A stretch of 41,873 bases of DNA from Mesorhizobium sp. M8A.F.Ca.ET.218.01.1.1 (GCF_004791165.1 NZ_SRUZ01000005.1:510425-552297), one strand, 5' to 3'; counted from the stretch's first letter, positions 6,769 to 17,235 are shown. Notes: generated from the sequence alone by a model not told the origin. Translations and numbers: made by a program.

Positions 6769-8217
6769 TCACTTCTTCCTGACCGGGGCAAGGATGTCGA
6801 AGGGTATATCGTTCGTCTGTTCCGACGGGGTCCGTGCATAGGTTTCGGTGTCCGCGGTCTCCGGAACCGCAAATTCATCTTTGGCGTAGGCCGTGGCCTG
6901 CTTCGGCGGATGGATGTCCATCGTTTTCAGCAACTGCCCGGTCGCTGCCAGAAGCCGATATTGCGCAAAGAGCGATGCGTAGGACGCGGTGTCCGCCAGC
7001 GTCGCTGTGTTGAACCGCGTATTCTGCGCATCCAGCACATCGAGCAGCGAGCGCTGTCCGACCTTGAACTGCTCGCGATAAGAAGCAACCAGCTTCTCGT
7101 TGGTAGCGGCTTGCAGCTTCAGGGTCTTTGCCAGATCGGCTTGCCGGAAGCGGCGATCCCACGACGTGCGAACGGCTTCTTCGATCTCCCGCAGAACCTG
7201 ATGCAGCCCAAGCCGCTGCTCGCTGGCGCGGCGGATCTGCTCCTGCTCATTGGCTTTGTCGATGCCGCCCCGGTACAGATTCCACCGCAGCACCACCCGT
7301 GCTTGCAGATCGGACGTGTCTCCATTGTCGCCGTCAATGTCGTATCCGGCCCGGGCAACGCCTTCGGCGACGACCGAAGGGCCGTATTTCGCCCGCGCGG
7401 CGTCAACCTGCGAGGCGGCGGCGGAAATATCGCTATTGGCCATGTGGACGCGCGGATTGTTCTCCCGCGCAATGCCCAGTGCGTCGTCCAGCGACCTTGG
7501 CAGCGCAGAGGAAACATCGCCTGGCCGCGATGCATTGGTCAGCGGCTTCCCAACGGTCTTGAAGAAGCGGATCCTCGAGGCCTCGAGTTCCTCGGCGGCT
7601 TCCTGCATGCGGGCCTTGGCCGCGAACAAGCGCTCCTCCGCCTGTTGCCGGTCGGCTTCGTTCAACCCGCCGCCTGCTATGCCTTCCCTGATGTCGTGGA
7701 GAATCGCTTGGTGAAAGCCCAGATTCTTCTTTGCCTCTGCCACGATCGAGGCCTGAAGCATGTATTCCAGGTAATCCTGGACAACCGACAGCCCGATGAA
7801 CTCGGATCGCTCCAGCACGCGGAACGAGGCGCCATCGACCCGCGAGGCCTGACGGTTGAGTTCGGCTCGCCTTGCGCCACTATCATAAAGCGTTTGCGAA
7901 ACTGTCAGGTCGGTCTCCGCGGGATAAAGAGCGTCGTGCTCGATGGAGAGCGCGCGGCGGGAGGAGTTGTCCAGACGGCGAGCACCAGCGGATGCCTCGA
8001 CATCGACGCTTGGGAGATAAAGCCCTTTTGCCTGTCTCAGTTCGAACTCGATCGCCTCACGGTTTTCGATGGCCTGGCCGATTTCCGGATTGGATTCCAC
8101 CGCAACCGCCATGGCCTCCTTGAGTGTCAGTGCATGCGCGCTCCAGCAACTCAGCATGGTAGCCGTCATCAAGAGACCAACGCTCATGACCTTGGTCGAC
8201 AGACCTGTCGTCTTCAT
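6769..8217 (-). CDS. TolC/LapE-family outer membrane channel
   Basis: 482 residues. An N-terminal signal peptide (KVMSVGLLMTATMLSCWSAHA) precedes the conserved LTLKEAMAVAVESNPEI start of the mature TolC fold. Two structural repeats are visible: DLTVSQTLYDSGARRAELNRQ in the first half and RVVLRWNLYRGGIDKANEQEQ in the second. The end of the core has GQRSLLDVLDAQNTRF. The C-terminal tail of about 50 residues is polar. It is the first gene of the export operon. ATG at 8217 is preceded by GGTGGG at short spacing; an in-frame GTG at 8229 with GGGG four bases before it is an alternative that adds four residues. Role: outer membrane conduit, and in Lap-type systems the site where the adhesin stays anchored. 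Confidence 0.93.
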   Translation of the reverse strand: MKTTGLSTKVMSVGLLMTATMLSCWSAHALTLKEAMAVAVESNPEIGQAIENREAIEFELRQAKGLYLPSVDVEASAGARRLDNSSRRALSIEHDALYPAETDLTVSQTLYDSGARRAELNRQASRVDGASFRVLERSEFIGLSVVQDYLEYMLQASIVAEAKKNLGFHQAILHDIREGIAGGGLNEADRQQAEERLFAAKARMQEAAEELEASRIRFFKTVGKPLTNASRPGDVSSALPRSLDDALGIARENNPRVHMANSDISAAASQVDAARAKYGPSVVAEGVARAGYDIDGDNGDTSDLQARVVLRWNLYRGGIDKANEQEQIRRASEQRLGLHQVLREIEEAVRTSWDRRFRQADLAKTLKLQAATNEKLVASYREQFKVGQRSLLDVLDAQNTRFNTATLADTASYASLFAQYRLLAATGQLLKTMDIHPPKQATAYAKDEFAVPETADTETYARTPSEQTNDIPFDILAPVRKK

Positions 8218-8229
8218 TTTCCCACCCAC

Positions 8230-8560
8230 GTTTCCCCGCGCTTTGTTAAGAGCGCCCCAGCCGGGCTTGGCGCCTGGCCTTGTTGACTATCTTGCAAATT
8301 ACCGTGAGCGTTTCATTATTAAGCTGTGACTAAATCACAGAATCCAGACAGACGGCCAAAGAATGTAGCAAAAATGGCACACATTTGAGACGCTGGTGGG
8401 GACCAAGTGCCGGTATTGAAACTTGAAACACCGAGACAGGATACGGAGATGGCCAACAGGACGCTTGTTCTGACAATATCCTGATGAGTACGCATGCCTG
8501 CAAATAAAGTGCGCTTGGCGCGGCGTTTTTGAGCAGGGCCGATTCGGTGCGTGCTGCGCT
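8230..8560. other. Upstream region of the export operon
   Basis: No gene is recognisable in these 331 bases between the TolC-like gene and the tRNA. They should contain the promoter of the minus-strand export operon. The clearest element is the inverted repeat at 8324-8340. G+C is lower around 8285-8460 than in flanking DNA. Confidence 0.5.
8324..8340. promoter_or_regulatory. Inverted repeat CTGTGA-N5-TCACAG, candidate operator of the export operon
   Basis: Arms at 8324-8329 and 8335-8340 are exact reverse complements. The site is about 107 bases upstream of the TolC-like start. It resembles a CRP/FNR-type half-site pair, but the spacer between TGTGA and TCACA is 5 rather than the usual 6 bases, so the regulator is uncertain. 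Confidence 0.4.
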
Positions 8561-8635
8561 TGGCTGGGGCGCCAGGATTCGAACCTGGGAATGTCGGTAC
8601 CAAAAACCGATGCCTTACCACTTGGCGACGCCCCA
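8561..8635 (-). tRNA. tRNA-Gln (anticodon TTG)
   Basis: The minus strand gives a full cloverleaf. Acceptor arms TGGGGCG and CGCCCCA pair, followed by discriminator G and an encoded CCA. The anticodon stem is TCGGT/ACCGA around loop TTTTGGT, giving anticodon TTG. The T arm is CCAGG-TTCGAAT-CCTGG. The length is 75 bases including CCA. Confidence 0.95.
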
Positions 8636-8762
8636 ATAGCCGTCAGAGTCGCTGTGCGGCGCGTTATTAGCAGAGCAGCCGAAAAGCACAATGCTTATGA
8701 GCAGCCGCGAAGGCACTCGCCTGACCAGCAGTGCGATTGCCTCCAGATGATCCACAAACGGA

Positions 8763-9107
8763 CTATACGGACCACACGGCCAACTCGTTGCCGGCTGGGT
8801 CGACGAAGTGGAAGCGTCGGCCGCCGGGGAATGGGAATATCGGCTTGACGATCGTTCCGCCGGCGCTTTCGACCGCGCGAAGGGTTTCTTCCAGATTCTC
8901 ACTGTAAAGCACAGGCAGCGGCTTGGCCGGCGCTTCCCCTGCATCAGCCTGAAAACCTCCTTCCAGCCCCTCGGCAAAGGCCGAATAGGTTGGTCCATAG
9001 TCGGTGAACGACCATCCAAAGGCAGCGCTGTAGAAGCCCTTCAGCCGGTCCAGCGTGCCGCCGGTCGCCGGCATTTCCAGATAGTCCAGTTTTCCAGGCC
9101 GTTTCAT
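8763..9107 (-). CDS. VOC-family (glyoxalase/bleomycin-resistance fold) protein
   Basis: 114 residues, one VOC domain in length. The two beta-alpha-beta-beta-beta modules are visible: KLDYLEMPATGGTLDRLKGFYSAAFGW first, then LPVLYSENLEETLRAVESAG and FHFVDPAGNELAVWSV. The family holds metal-dependent lyases, dioxygenases and binding proteins, and the substrate cannot be told from sequence. ATG at 9107 is preceded by GAGGTG. An inverted repeat (9130-9149) sits just upstream and may be its operator. It is monocistronic, between tRNA-Gln and ppdK. Confidence 0.88.
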   Translation of the reverse strand: MKRPGKLDYLEMPATGGTLDRLKGFYSAAFGWSFTDYGPTYSAFAEGLEGGFQADAGEAPAKPLPVLYSENLEETLRAVESAGGTIVKPIFPFPGGRRFHFVDPAGNELAVWSV

Positions 9108-9129
9108 GGGACACCTCTTTGTTCCCTTT

Positions 9130-9149
9130 ATGTTCTAGACATCGAACAT
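9130..9149. promoter_or_regulatory. Inverted repeat ATGTTC-N8-GAACAT upstream of the VOC gene
   Basis: Arms 9130-9135 and 9144-9149 are exact reverse complements. The site is 22 bases upstream of the VOC start, so it would overlap the 5' leader or promoter. Size and symmetry fit a winged-helix dimer such as an ArsR-family repressor. No regulator gene is adjacent, so the binder is unknown. Confidence 0.4.
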
Positions 9150-9333
9150 TGAGGTGGCAAGTCTTTTTGACGCATCCGGGGGCATGGCTTTTTCTTAATC
9201 GATTGTAGCGACCCGACGGCTTTGGCCGGCGCTTGCCTTTCGCACTGCAGCATCATATCGCTCCAAAGTCGGACACGGGCGGAGCTTTCCGTTTCGCCAA
9301 TCTTTCCAATCTCCTGCAACCGGAGAGCAAAGC

Positions 9334-12012
9334 ATGACCAAATGGGTTTTCACCTTTGGCGATGGTGCGGCGGAAGGCCGTGCCGGCGACAAGAATCTGC
9401 TGGGCGGCAAGGGCGCCAATCTGGCCGAGATGTGCAGCCTGGGCCTGCCGGTGCCGCCGGGCTTTACGATCACCACCGAGGTCTGCAATGCCTACTATGC
9501 CAATGGCCGTACCTACCCGGCGGGATTGGAAGCCGACGTCGCTGTCGCGCTCGACCATATCGGCCGGCTGACCGGCCGCCGGTTCGGCGACCCTTCGAAG
9601 CTGCTCCTGGTTTCGGTGCGTTCCGGCGCCCGGGCGTCGATGCCCGGCATGATGGACACGGTGCTCAATCTCGGATTGAACGACGAGACGGTCGAGGCCC
9701 TGGCCTCCGATTCCGGCGATGCGCGCTTTGCCTATGACAGCTACCGCCGTTTCATCCAGATGTATTCCGATGTCGTCATGGGCCTCGATCACGAGGTGTT
9801 CGAGGAAATCCTGGAAGACCAGAAAGCCAGCCTCGGCCATGAACTCGACACCGAGCTGACGGCCATCGAATGGCAAGGCGTCATCGCGCTCTACAAAGCC
9901 AAGGTCGAGGAAGAGCTCGGCCGGCCGTTCCCGCAGGATCCGCACGAGCAGCTCTGGGGCGCGATCGGCGCCGTGTTTTCGAGCTGGATGAACAACCGCG
10001 CCATCACCTACCGGCGCCTGCACGATATTCCCGAAAGCTGGGGCACGGCGGTCAATGTTCAGGCCATGGTGTTCGGCAATATGGGCGAGACCTCGGCCAC
10101 CGGCGTTGCCTTCACCCGCAACCCGTCGACCGGCGAAAAGCAGCTCTATGGCGAGTTCCTGGTCAACGCGCAGGGCGAGGATGTCGTTGCCGGCATCCGC
10201 ACGCCGCAGAACATCACCGAGGCGGCGCGCATCGCGGCGGGTTCCGACAAGCCGTCACTGCAGAAGCTGATGCCCGACGCCTTCCAGTCGTTCGTCACCA
10301 TTTCCGACAGCCTGGAAAAGCACTATCGCGACATGCAGGATCTCGAATTCACCATCGAGCGCGGCAAGTTGTGGATGCTGCAGACCCGTGCCGGCAAGCG
10401 TACCGCCAAGGCGGCGCTCAGGATTGCCGTCGAAATGGCCAGGGACGGACTGATCACCAAGGAGGAAGCGGTCACGCGCATTGATCCGGCTTCGCTTGAC
10501 CAGTTGCTGCACCCGACCATCGACCCGAAAGCCGCGCGCGACGTCATTGGCGTCGGCCTGCCGGCGTCCCCCGGGGCCGCCACCGGTGAGATCGTCTTTT
10601 CCTCCGGCGATGCCGAGGACCTGAAGACGCAAGGGCGCAAGGCGATCCTGGTGCGCATAGAGACCAGTCCGGAAGATATCCACGGCATGCACGCGGCCGA
10701 AGGTATCCTGACCACGCGCGGCGGCATGACCAGCCACGCGGCGGTTGTCGCGCGCGGCATGGGCAAGCCTTGTGTGTCCGGCGCCGGCTCGCTGCGCGTC
10801 GACTACAGGGCCGGCACGCTGCTCTCGATGGGCCAGACCTTCCGCAAGGGCGACATCATCACCATCGACGGCGGTAACGGCCAGGTGCTCAAGGGCTCCG
10901 TGGCGATGCTGCAGCCGGAATTGTCAGGCGATTTCGCGGCCATCATGGAGTGGGCGGACGCGGTTCGCCGCATGAAGGTGCGCACCAACGCCGAAACGCC
11001 TCTCGATGCCCGCATGGCGCGCTCCTTCGGCGCCGAAGGCATCGGGCTTTGCCGGACCGAACACATGTTCTTCGACGGCGCGCGCATCGTCGCCATGCGC
11101 GAGATGATCCTGGCCGACACCGAGAAGGACCGGCGCGCCGCGCTGGCCAAGCTTCTGCCCATGCAGCGCTCGGATTTTCTGGAACTGTTCGAAATCATGG
11201 CCGGCCTGCCGGTGACGATCCGCCTGCTCGATCCGCCGCTGCACGAATTCCTGCCCAAGACCGAAGCCGAACTCGCCGAGGTCGCGGTCGCCATGAACGT
11301 GTCGCCCGACAAGCTCAGGCAGCGCACCGAGGCGCTGCACGAATTCAATCCGATGCTCGGCCATCGCGGCTGTCGGCTCGCCGTCTCTTACCCGGAGATC
11401 GCCGAGATGCAGGCGCGCGCCATTTTCGAGGCCGCTGTTGAGGCCGGCAAGAAAGCCGGCGCGCTGGTGGTGCCCGAGATCATGGTGCCGCTGGTCGGCC
11501 TGGTGAAGGAACTCGATTATGTGAAGGCGCGCATCGATGCGGTCGCCAAGAGCGTCATGGATGAGAGCGGCGTCAAGATCGACTACCTCACTGGAACCAT
11601 GATTGAGCTCCCCCGCGCGGCGATCCGCGCCCATGTCATCGCCGAGTCGGCCGAGTTCTTCTCCTTCGGCACCAACGACCTCACCCAGACCACCTTCGGC
11701 ATCTCGCGCGACGATGCGGCGTCCTTCCTGGAAACCTACCGCCAGAAGGGCATCATCGAGCAGGATCCGTTCGTCTCGCTCGACATTGACGGTGTCGGTG
11801 AACTGGTACGCATGGCGGCGCAAAAGGGCAGGGCGACGCGGCCCGGCATCAAGCTTGGCATTTGCGGCGAGCATGGCGGTGATCCCTCGTCGATCCGCTT
11901 CTGCGAGGAGGTCGGGCTCGACTACGTCTCCTGCTCGCCCTACCGCGTGCCGATCGCCAGGCTGGCGGCAGCCCAGGCCGCGGTGCAGGCAGCGAAGACG
12001 GGGCGTGGATAG
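9334..12012 (+). CDS. ppdK: Pyruvate, phosphate dikinase
   Basis: 892 residues, the normal length. It interconverts pyruvate, ATP and phosphate with PEP, AMP and pyrophosphate in the cytoplasm. The N-terminal nucleotide-binding domain has GGKGANLAEM, RSGARASMPGMMDTVLNLGLN and FTRNPSTGEK. The central phosphohistidine domain has the swivelling histidine at about residue 468 in GGMTSHAAVVARGMGKPCV. The C-terminal PEP/pyruvate domain has GIGLCRTEHMF, GTNDLTQTTFGISRDD and catalytic Cys at about 844 in LGICGEHGGDP. ATG at 9334 is preceded by GGAGAG with good spacing. It stands alone, with no linked regulator such as a DUF299 protein in view. Confidence 0.98.
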   Translation: MTKWVFTFGDGAAEGRAGDKNLLGGKGANLAEMCSLGLPVPPGFTITTEVCNAYYANGRTYPAGLEADVAVALDHIGRLTGRRFGDPSKLLLVSVRSGARASMPGMMDTVLNLGLNDETVEALASDSGDARFAYDSYRRFIQMYSDVVMGLDHEVFEEILEDQKASLGHELDTELTAIEWQGVIALYKAKVEEELGRPFPQDPHEQLWGAIGAVFSSWMNNRAITYRRLHDIPESWGTAVNVQAMVFGNMGETSATGVAFTRNPSTGEKQLYGEFLVNAQGEDVVAGIRTPQNITEAARIAAGSDKPSLQKLMPDAFQSFVTISDSLEKHYRDMQDLEFTIERGKLWMLQTRAGKRTAKAALRIAVEMARDGLITKEEAVTRIDPASLDQLLHPTIDPKAARDVIGVGLPASPGAATGEIVFSSGDAEDLKTQGRKAILVRIETSPEDIHGMHAAEGILTTRGGMTSHAAVVARGMGKPCVSGAGSLRVDYRAGTLLSMGQTFRKGDIITIDGGNGQVLKGSVAMLQPELSGDFAAIMEWADAVRRMKVRTNAETPLDARMARSFGAEGIGLCRTEHMFFDGARIVAMREMILADTEKDRRAALAKLLPMQRSDFLELFEIMAGLPVTIRLLDPPLHEFLPKTEAELAEVAVAMNVSPDKLRQRTEALHEFNPMLGHRGCRLAVSYPEIAEMQARAIFEAAVEAGKKAGALVVPEIMVPLVGLVKELDYVKARIDAVAKSVMDESGVKIDYLTGTMIELPRAAIRAHVIAESAEFFSFGTNDLTQTTFGISRDDAASFLETYRQKGIIEQDPFVSLDIDGVGELVRMAAQKGRATRPGIKLGICGEHGGDPSSIRFCEEVGLDYVSCSPYRVPIARLAAAQAAVQAAKTGRG

Positions 12013-12130
12013 ACTGGTACGGAGCTTAAGGTTTGTAGGAAAATTCACGTGAACGTGCTGGCGACATAGCGTAATCTCGACACTGTTCTCGACCAATTTA
12101 CGGATGACCGCCAATTGCTTCCGGAAACAG

Positions 12131-13234
12131 ATGTTGCAGATATCACCCGCTCCGTTCCGCTCGATCCTGATCATTCAAACGAAGTTTGTAGGCGATATCG
12201 TCCTCGCCTCGACACTCGCCAGGAACCTGCGGCTCGAATTCCCTAACTCCAGGATCGTGTTCCTCTGCGAAGCGCATTTCGAGAGCTTCGTGGTTGCGCA
12301 TGGCATCGCTTCCGAGGTGGTTGCGTTCAGGCGAGCCAGCATGCGGGGTACCCTGCTGCAACGCGCAAAAGAGCTCTATGCCGTGGTGCGGGCGCTGCGT
12401 GGCTTTCGCTTCGACCTGACGATCGACCTGACCGATTCCAAGACCTCTCGGCTTGTCAGCGGGTTCGTCAACGCCAGGACACGCGTCGGCTACAATCCTT
12501 CCGAGAGGCCGCTGAAGCTGTTGGAGCGGCAGCCCGCCAATGTGTTTGCCAAGCCATTCGGGTTTGGCGGCCAGCATTTTGTCTATCGCTATCTCTCCCC
12601 TCTTGAAGCACTCGGCATCGATCTGCACGCCACGGTACCGAGCATCAAGCCGCTGCCATTCGAGGCCGAGAAAGCCCTGGCGCTCCTGGGCAGGCACCAT
12701 ATCCACCCGAACGCCTTCATCGCCGTGCATGCGGGCGCCAGTTTCAAGGGCCGGCAATGGCAGCCCGAACGGTTCGCGGAGGCGATTGACGAGATCGCGG
12801 CCGAAACCGGACTGGGTGTCGTCCTGGTCGGGGGGCCAGACGAACGTGAAACCGCCGCGCGGATCGTCGCCGGGACGGCGACGCAGGTGGTCGACCTGGT
12901 TGGAGAGCTGTCGCTCGAGAGCCTGCTGGCGGTCCTGGAACAGGCCCGGATGTTTCTTGGCAACGAAAGCGGCCCGATGCACATGGCCGCTGCCGCGGGT
13001 ACCCCGGTTGTCGGCCTTTTCGGCTTGACCAATCCGTCGCGCTGGGGACCTGTCGGCGTGCCCAGCATCGCGCTTCGGCCGTCAATGCCATGTGATTGCG
13101 TGGCCAAGGATCTGTGCCGCCGGACCGACCCCAGCAAGGCGTGCTGCGTTTGGCGCCTGGAGGTGAAGCCGGTCGTCGAAGCGGCGCGCGAGGTTCTGGC
13201 GCGCACCGAGATGAAACAGGAACGCGCTGTCTGA
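12131..13234 (+). CDS. Glycosyltransferase family 9 (heptosyltransferase-like)
   Basis: About 367 residues. The GT9 pattern is clear: SILIIQTKFVGDIVLASTLAR at the N-terminus, AVHAGASFKGRQWQPERFA in the middle, then VVLVGGPDERETA and FLGNESGPMHMAAAAGTPVV. These are the ADP-heptose or nucleotide-sugar binding segments of LPS heptosyltransferases, so a role in LPS core or other surface glycan assembly at the cytoplasmic face is likely. The acceptor is unknown. The last 50 residues are unusually Cys-rich (CDCVAKDLCRR, KACC). The ATG at 12131 has GGAA upstream; an ATG at 12104 would add nine residues but lacks a Shine-Dalgarno. No neighbouring LPS genes are directly attached. Confidence 0.88.
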   Translation: MLQISPAPFRSILIIQTKFVGDIVLASTLARNLRLEFPNSRIVFLCEAHFESFVVAHGIASEVVAFRRASMRGTLLQRAKELYAVVRALRGFRFDLTIDLTDSKTSRLVSGFVNARTRVGYNPSERPLKLLERQPANVFAKPFGFGGQHFVYRYLSPLEALGIDLHATVPSIKPLPFEAEKALALLGRHHIHPNAFIAVHAGASFKGRQWQPERFAEAIDEIAAETGLGVVLVGGPDERETAARIVAGTATQVVDLVGELSLESLLAVLEQARMFLGNESGPMHMAAAAGTPVVGLFGLTNPSRWGPVGVPSIALRPSMPCDCVAKDLCRRTDPSKACCVWRLEVKPVVEAAREVLARTEMKQERAV

Positions 13235-13390
13235 GCGGTGATCGATCGGCAAGGCTGTCGTCCAACAGCTCGTTCTCAGTCGGTCAAATTGCCGCGCCAG
13301 GCGTTTTTCTGCTATCCATCGTCCCGATTTCCGCCTTCATGCGGGTTTTGGGTTACCGGCTTGAAATCGCCGGTCAGGAATTCGGGTTCG

Positions 13391-14131
13391 ATGCGTCTGC
13401 TGCAAAAAAATCTCTGCATGATCGCCATGTCGATGGCGCTGCTATCCAGCGCCCATGCCGCGCCGCTGGTCGAACCCACGCTGCACATCAAGCCGGCTGC
13501 AAGCGGAACCGGTCGCGTCGCGCTCACGCTCGATGCCTGCGGCGGCAAGACCGACACGCGCATTCTCTCGGCGCTGGTGGACAACAGGATACCGGCCACC
13601 ATTTTCGTCACCGGCATCTGGCTGAAGCGCAACGCCGAGGCCGTCGCGATCATGCGGGCGCATCCCGACCTGTTCGAACTGGAAAATCACGGCGGCCGCC
13701 ATGTTCCGGCGGTCGACACGCCACAGAAAATCTATGGCATACGCAGCGCCGGCAGTCCCGAAGCGGTAGCGGCCGAGGTCGAGTCGGGCGCCGCCGCACT
13801 TGCCGGGACCGGCGAGCCGGCGCCGAAATGGTTCCGCGGCGCAACCGCCGAATATAGCCCCTCGGCCATTGCAATGATCCGCAAGCTCGGCTTCAAGATT
13901 GCCGGCTTCTCGATCAATGGCGATGGCGGCTCGCTGCTCGGCGCCAAGGAGACGGCCAAGCGTATCGCCGCGGCCAAGGATGGCGACGTCATCATCGCTC
14001 ATATCAACCAGCCGACCCATGCCGCAGGCGAGGGCGTTGTCCAGGGCCTGCTGGCGCTCAGGGACAAGGGCATGACCTTCGTGCGGCTCGACGACGCCGA
14101 CGGGACGGGCAATCACGGCACCACCGAGTAG
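13391..14131 (+). CDS. Secreted polysaccharide deacetylase-like protein
   Basis: 246 residues with a signal peptide (MRLLQKNLCMIAMSMALLSSAHA), so probably periplasmic. The NodB/CE4-like fold is suggested by ALTLDACGGKTDTRILSAL (motif 1), an HGGRH segment in place of the usual HSxxH, then WFRGATAEYSPSAIAMIRKLGFKIAGFSI and GDVIIAHINQPTHAAGEG near the end. Motif 1 reads TLDAC rather than TFDD, so one canonical Asp is missing, as in some divergent members. Substrate is unknown. ATG at 13391 was chosen because the signal peptide begins there. It converges on the DUF427 gene, with a dispersed repeat between them. Confidence 0.8.
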   Translation: MRLLQKNLCMIAMSMALLSSAHAAPLVEPTLHIKPAASGTGRVALTLDACGGKTDTRILSALVDNRIPATIFVTGIWLKRNAEAVAIMRAHPDLFELENHGGRHVPAVDTPQKIYGIRSAGSPEAVAAEVESGAAALAGTGEPAPKWFRGATAEYSPSAIAMIRKLGFKIAGFSINGDGGSLLGAKETAKRIAAAKDGDVIIAHINQPTHAAGEGVVQGLLALRDKGMTFVRLDDADGTGNHGTTE

Positions 14132-14205
14132 AACGGTTCAAAACCGATCGAGAGCGGTTCAGTGTTCGATAGAATGTCTGACCCGCTCTAACTTCTTGTT
14201 TTTAC

Positions 14206-14273
14206 GCAATTCCCGAGGGGAAGCGCTACGCGCTTCTCCCGGGAAAACCGCTGCGCACTTTTCCTGGAATTGC
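14206..14273 (-). repeat. Dispersed palindromic repeat, copy 2 (long form)
   Basis: Read on the minus strand it starts GCAATTCC and has the shared core AGGAAAAGTGCGCAGCGG. A second hairpin follows (GGGAGAAGCGC, then GCGCTTCCCC), and it ends GGAATTGC. It is longer than the other copies because of this internal hairpin. It lies 74 bases after the deacetylase stop, between convergent genes. Confidence 0.75.
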
Positions 14274-14401
14274 TTGTCTTATGACTTTCGTTGCCGAAGG
14301 GTCGAGAATGGACCGCCGGGAGAGGGTGCCAGCCCTCTCGTCGGCGGCGAGGGTCGGATCTGAACCTCAATGCACTCTCAAGTGCCTTCGCGCTGAAGCG
14401 T

Positions 14402-14791
14402 TCAGTCCGGCTTGGCTTCGATGGTGACCTTGCTGGCGTAGAACGCGCCGTGGTCGCGGATGTCGGTCATCTCGTCGAACGGTTGGCGGTAGGCCCACAT
14501 CGCATCCTTGCCCGCTTCGCCCGCCGGCAGCACGCTCCAATAGCTGGCGTCACCCTTGTAGGGGCAGTGGGTCGAGTGGTCCGTTCGGCTGAGCTTGTCG
14601 AAATCGATGTCGGCGAACGGAATGTAGAAGGCGGCGGGGTAAGGGGCCTCCGTCAGCACCTTCGCCTTCGCGGACGAAGCGATGACCGTATCGCCGGCGC
14701 GGACCGTGACGGTGCCGGAATAGGGCTCTATCGTGATGATCTTGTCGGGATTGCGCTGAAAGCCGGGTGCCGGGTTGGCGATCTTGTCCAT
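14402..14791 (-). CDS. DUF427 domain protein
   Basis: 129 residues, a full single DUF427 domain. Typical features are VTVRAGDTVIASSAKAKVL, the YPAAFYIPFADID segment, STHCPYKGDASYWSV and ending WAYRQPFDEMTDIRDHGAFY. The biochemical role of the family is not established. Start at 14791 is supported by GAGGAA eight bases upstream; a longer reading from 14857 lacks support. It converges with the deacetylase gene. Confidence 0.88.
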   Translation of the reverse strand: MDKIANPAPGFQRNPDKIITIEPYSGTVTVRAGDTVIASSAKAKVLTEAPYPAAFYIPFADIDFDKLSRTDHSTHCPYKGDASYWSVLPAGEAGKDAMWAYRQPFDEMTDIRDHGAFYASKVTIEAKPD

Positions 14792-14918
14792 GTTGGTTCC
14801 TCTTGCCCCGACCTTAAGTGTGGTGGACGGCCGGATTGCGCAAGCCCGTAGTCGCAAACAAAACAGACGCCATGCGCTCGTGCGTGGCGCAAGATAGCCT
14901 TCGGGTTGCCGCGGAAAT

Positions 14919-15272
14919 TCAGGCGGCGGTTTTGAAGGCGTCCATCAGCCCGGCATAGGCGGCCGCGATGCCCGCCACCGGGTTGCTGCTTCTCGAAATG
15001 GTCTCGACTTTCAGCGCCCCGCCGCCGGTTGGCAAGGTGAGCAGGAGGAACTGGCGATTGCCGCCATCGCCGACGGATGCCGCCGCGACGTGCTGGCCTT
15101 CCCCTTCGTTCTGGACGCACATCTTGAACAGCAGCGTGCCGCCGACCGCTTCGAGCGCGCCGCCGACAACTTCGACGAACTCGTCTTCGGAAACAGTCTT
15201 TTCGTCCGGCACCAGATCGGCCAGGCTTTCGGCAAGTGTACTCTCGAGAACCTTATCGTCGAGCGTGTCCAT
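14919..15272 (-). CDS. Conserved-looking hypothetical acidic protein
   Basis: 117 residues, not recognised. The N-terminal third is strongly acidic (ESLADLVPDEKTVSEDEFVEV). The rest alternates hydrophobic strands (TLLFKMCVQ, QFLLLTLPT, ALKVETISR) and ends in an Ala-rich helix (AGIAAAYAGLMDAFKTAA). There is no signal peptide, membrane segment or obvious catalytic motif. A predicted ATG at 15272 is preceded by AAGAGG. Codon use fits the neighbours, so it is probably a real gene. Function unknown. Confidence 0.65.
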   Translation of the reverse strand: MDTLDDKVLESTLAESLADLVPDEKTVSEDEFVEVVGGALEAVGGTLLFKMCVQNEGEGQHVAAASVGDGGNRQFLLLTLPTGGGALKVETISRSSNPVAGIAAAYAGLMDAFKTAA

Positions 15273-15606
15273 GCGAACCTCTTTCAGTCGCCAATCGCAC
15301 CCCTTTGCCCGTTAACGAAACTTAACACCGACGATGGCCGGATTGTGGCGCTTTTTGCTGTCGGTCCGATCACCGGAGTTTACCTCGATGCAACGTATTT
15401 GAAGCCCCTGACATTCGACTGGCGGCAGGACCAGCCAAATGGACTCAAAAAGCGTCCGGATTCAATCGTTTGCCAATACGGGTCGAACTCCGACTTTCGT
15501 CCGCTGCGCTCTTGGATGGCTGGACAATTCCCGGGTTCGCTTCACAATGCGATCAAAAGGGTGAAGCGAAAAGCTCGGGGGCGAAAAGCGTGAGGGAGGG
15601 AACGGC
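15273..15606. other. Intergenic region, no recognised content
   Basis: 334 bases between the hypothetical protein (minus) and the acyl-CoA ligase (plus). It should hold both promoters. No strong palindrome, RNA gene or convincing coding segment was found. The ligase start is preceded by GAGGGAGGG. Confidence 0.5.

Positions 15607-17235
<1,629 letters not shown>

Noticed and set aside
8324..8340. Canonical CRP site
   Set aside because: The spacer between TGTGA and TCACA is 5 rather than 6 bases, so it is kept only as a generic inverted repeat.
8319..8691. Open frames across the tRNA region on the minus strand
   Set aside because: They run through the tRNA-Gln gene; the apparent conserved peptide FLVPTFPGSNPGAP is just translated tRNA sequence.
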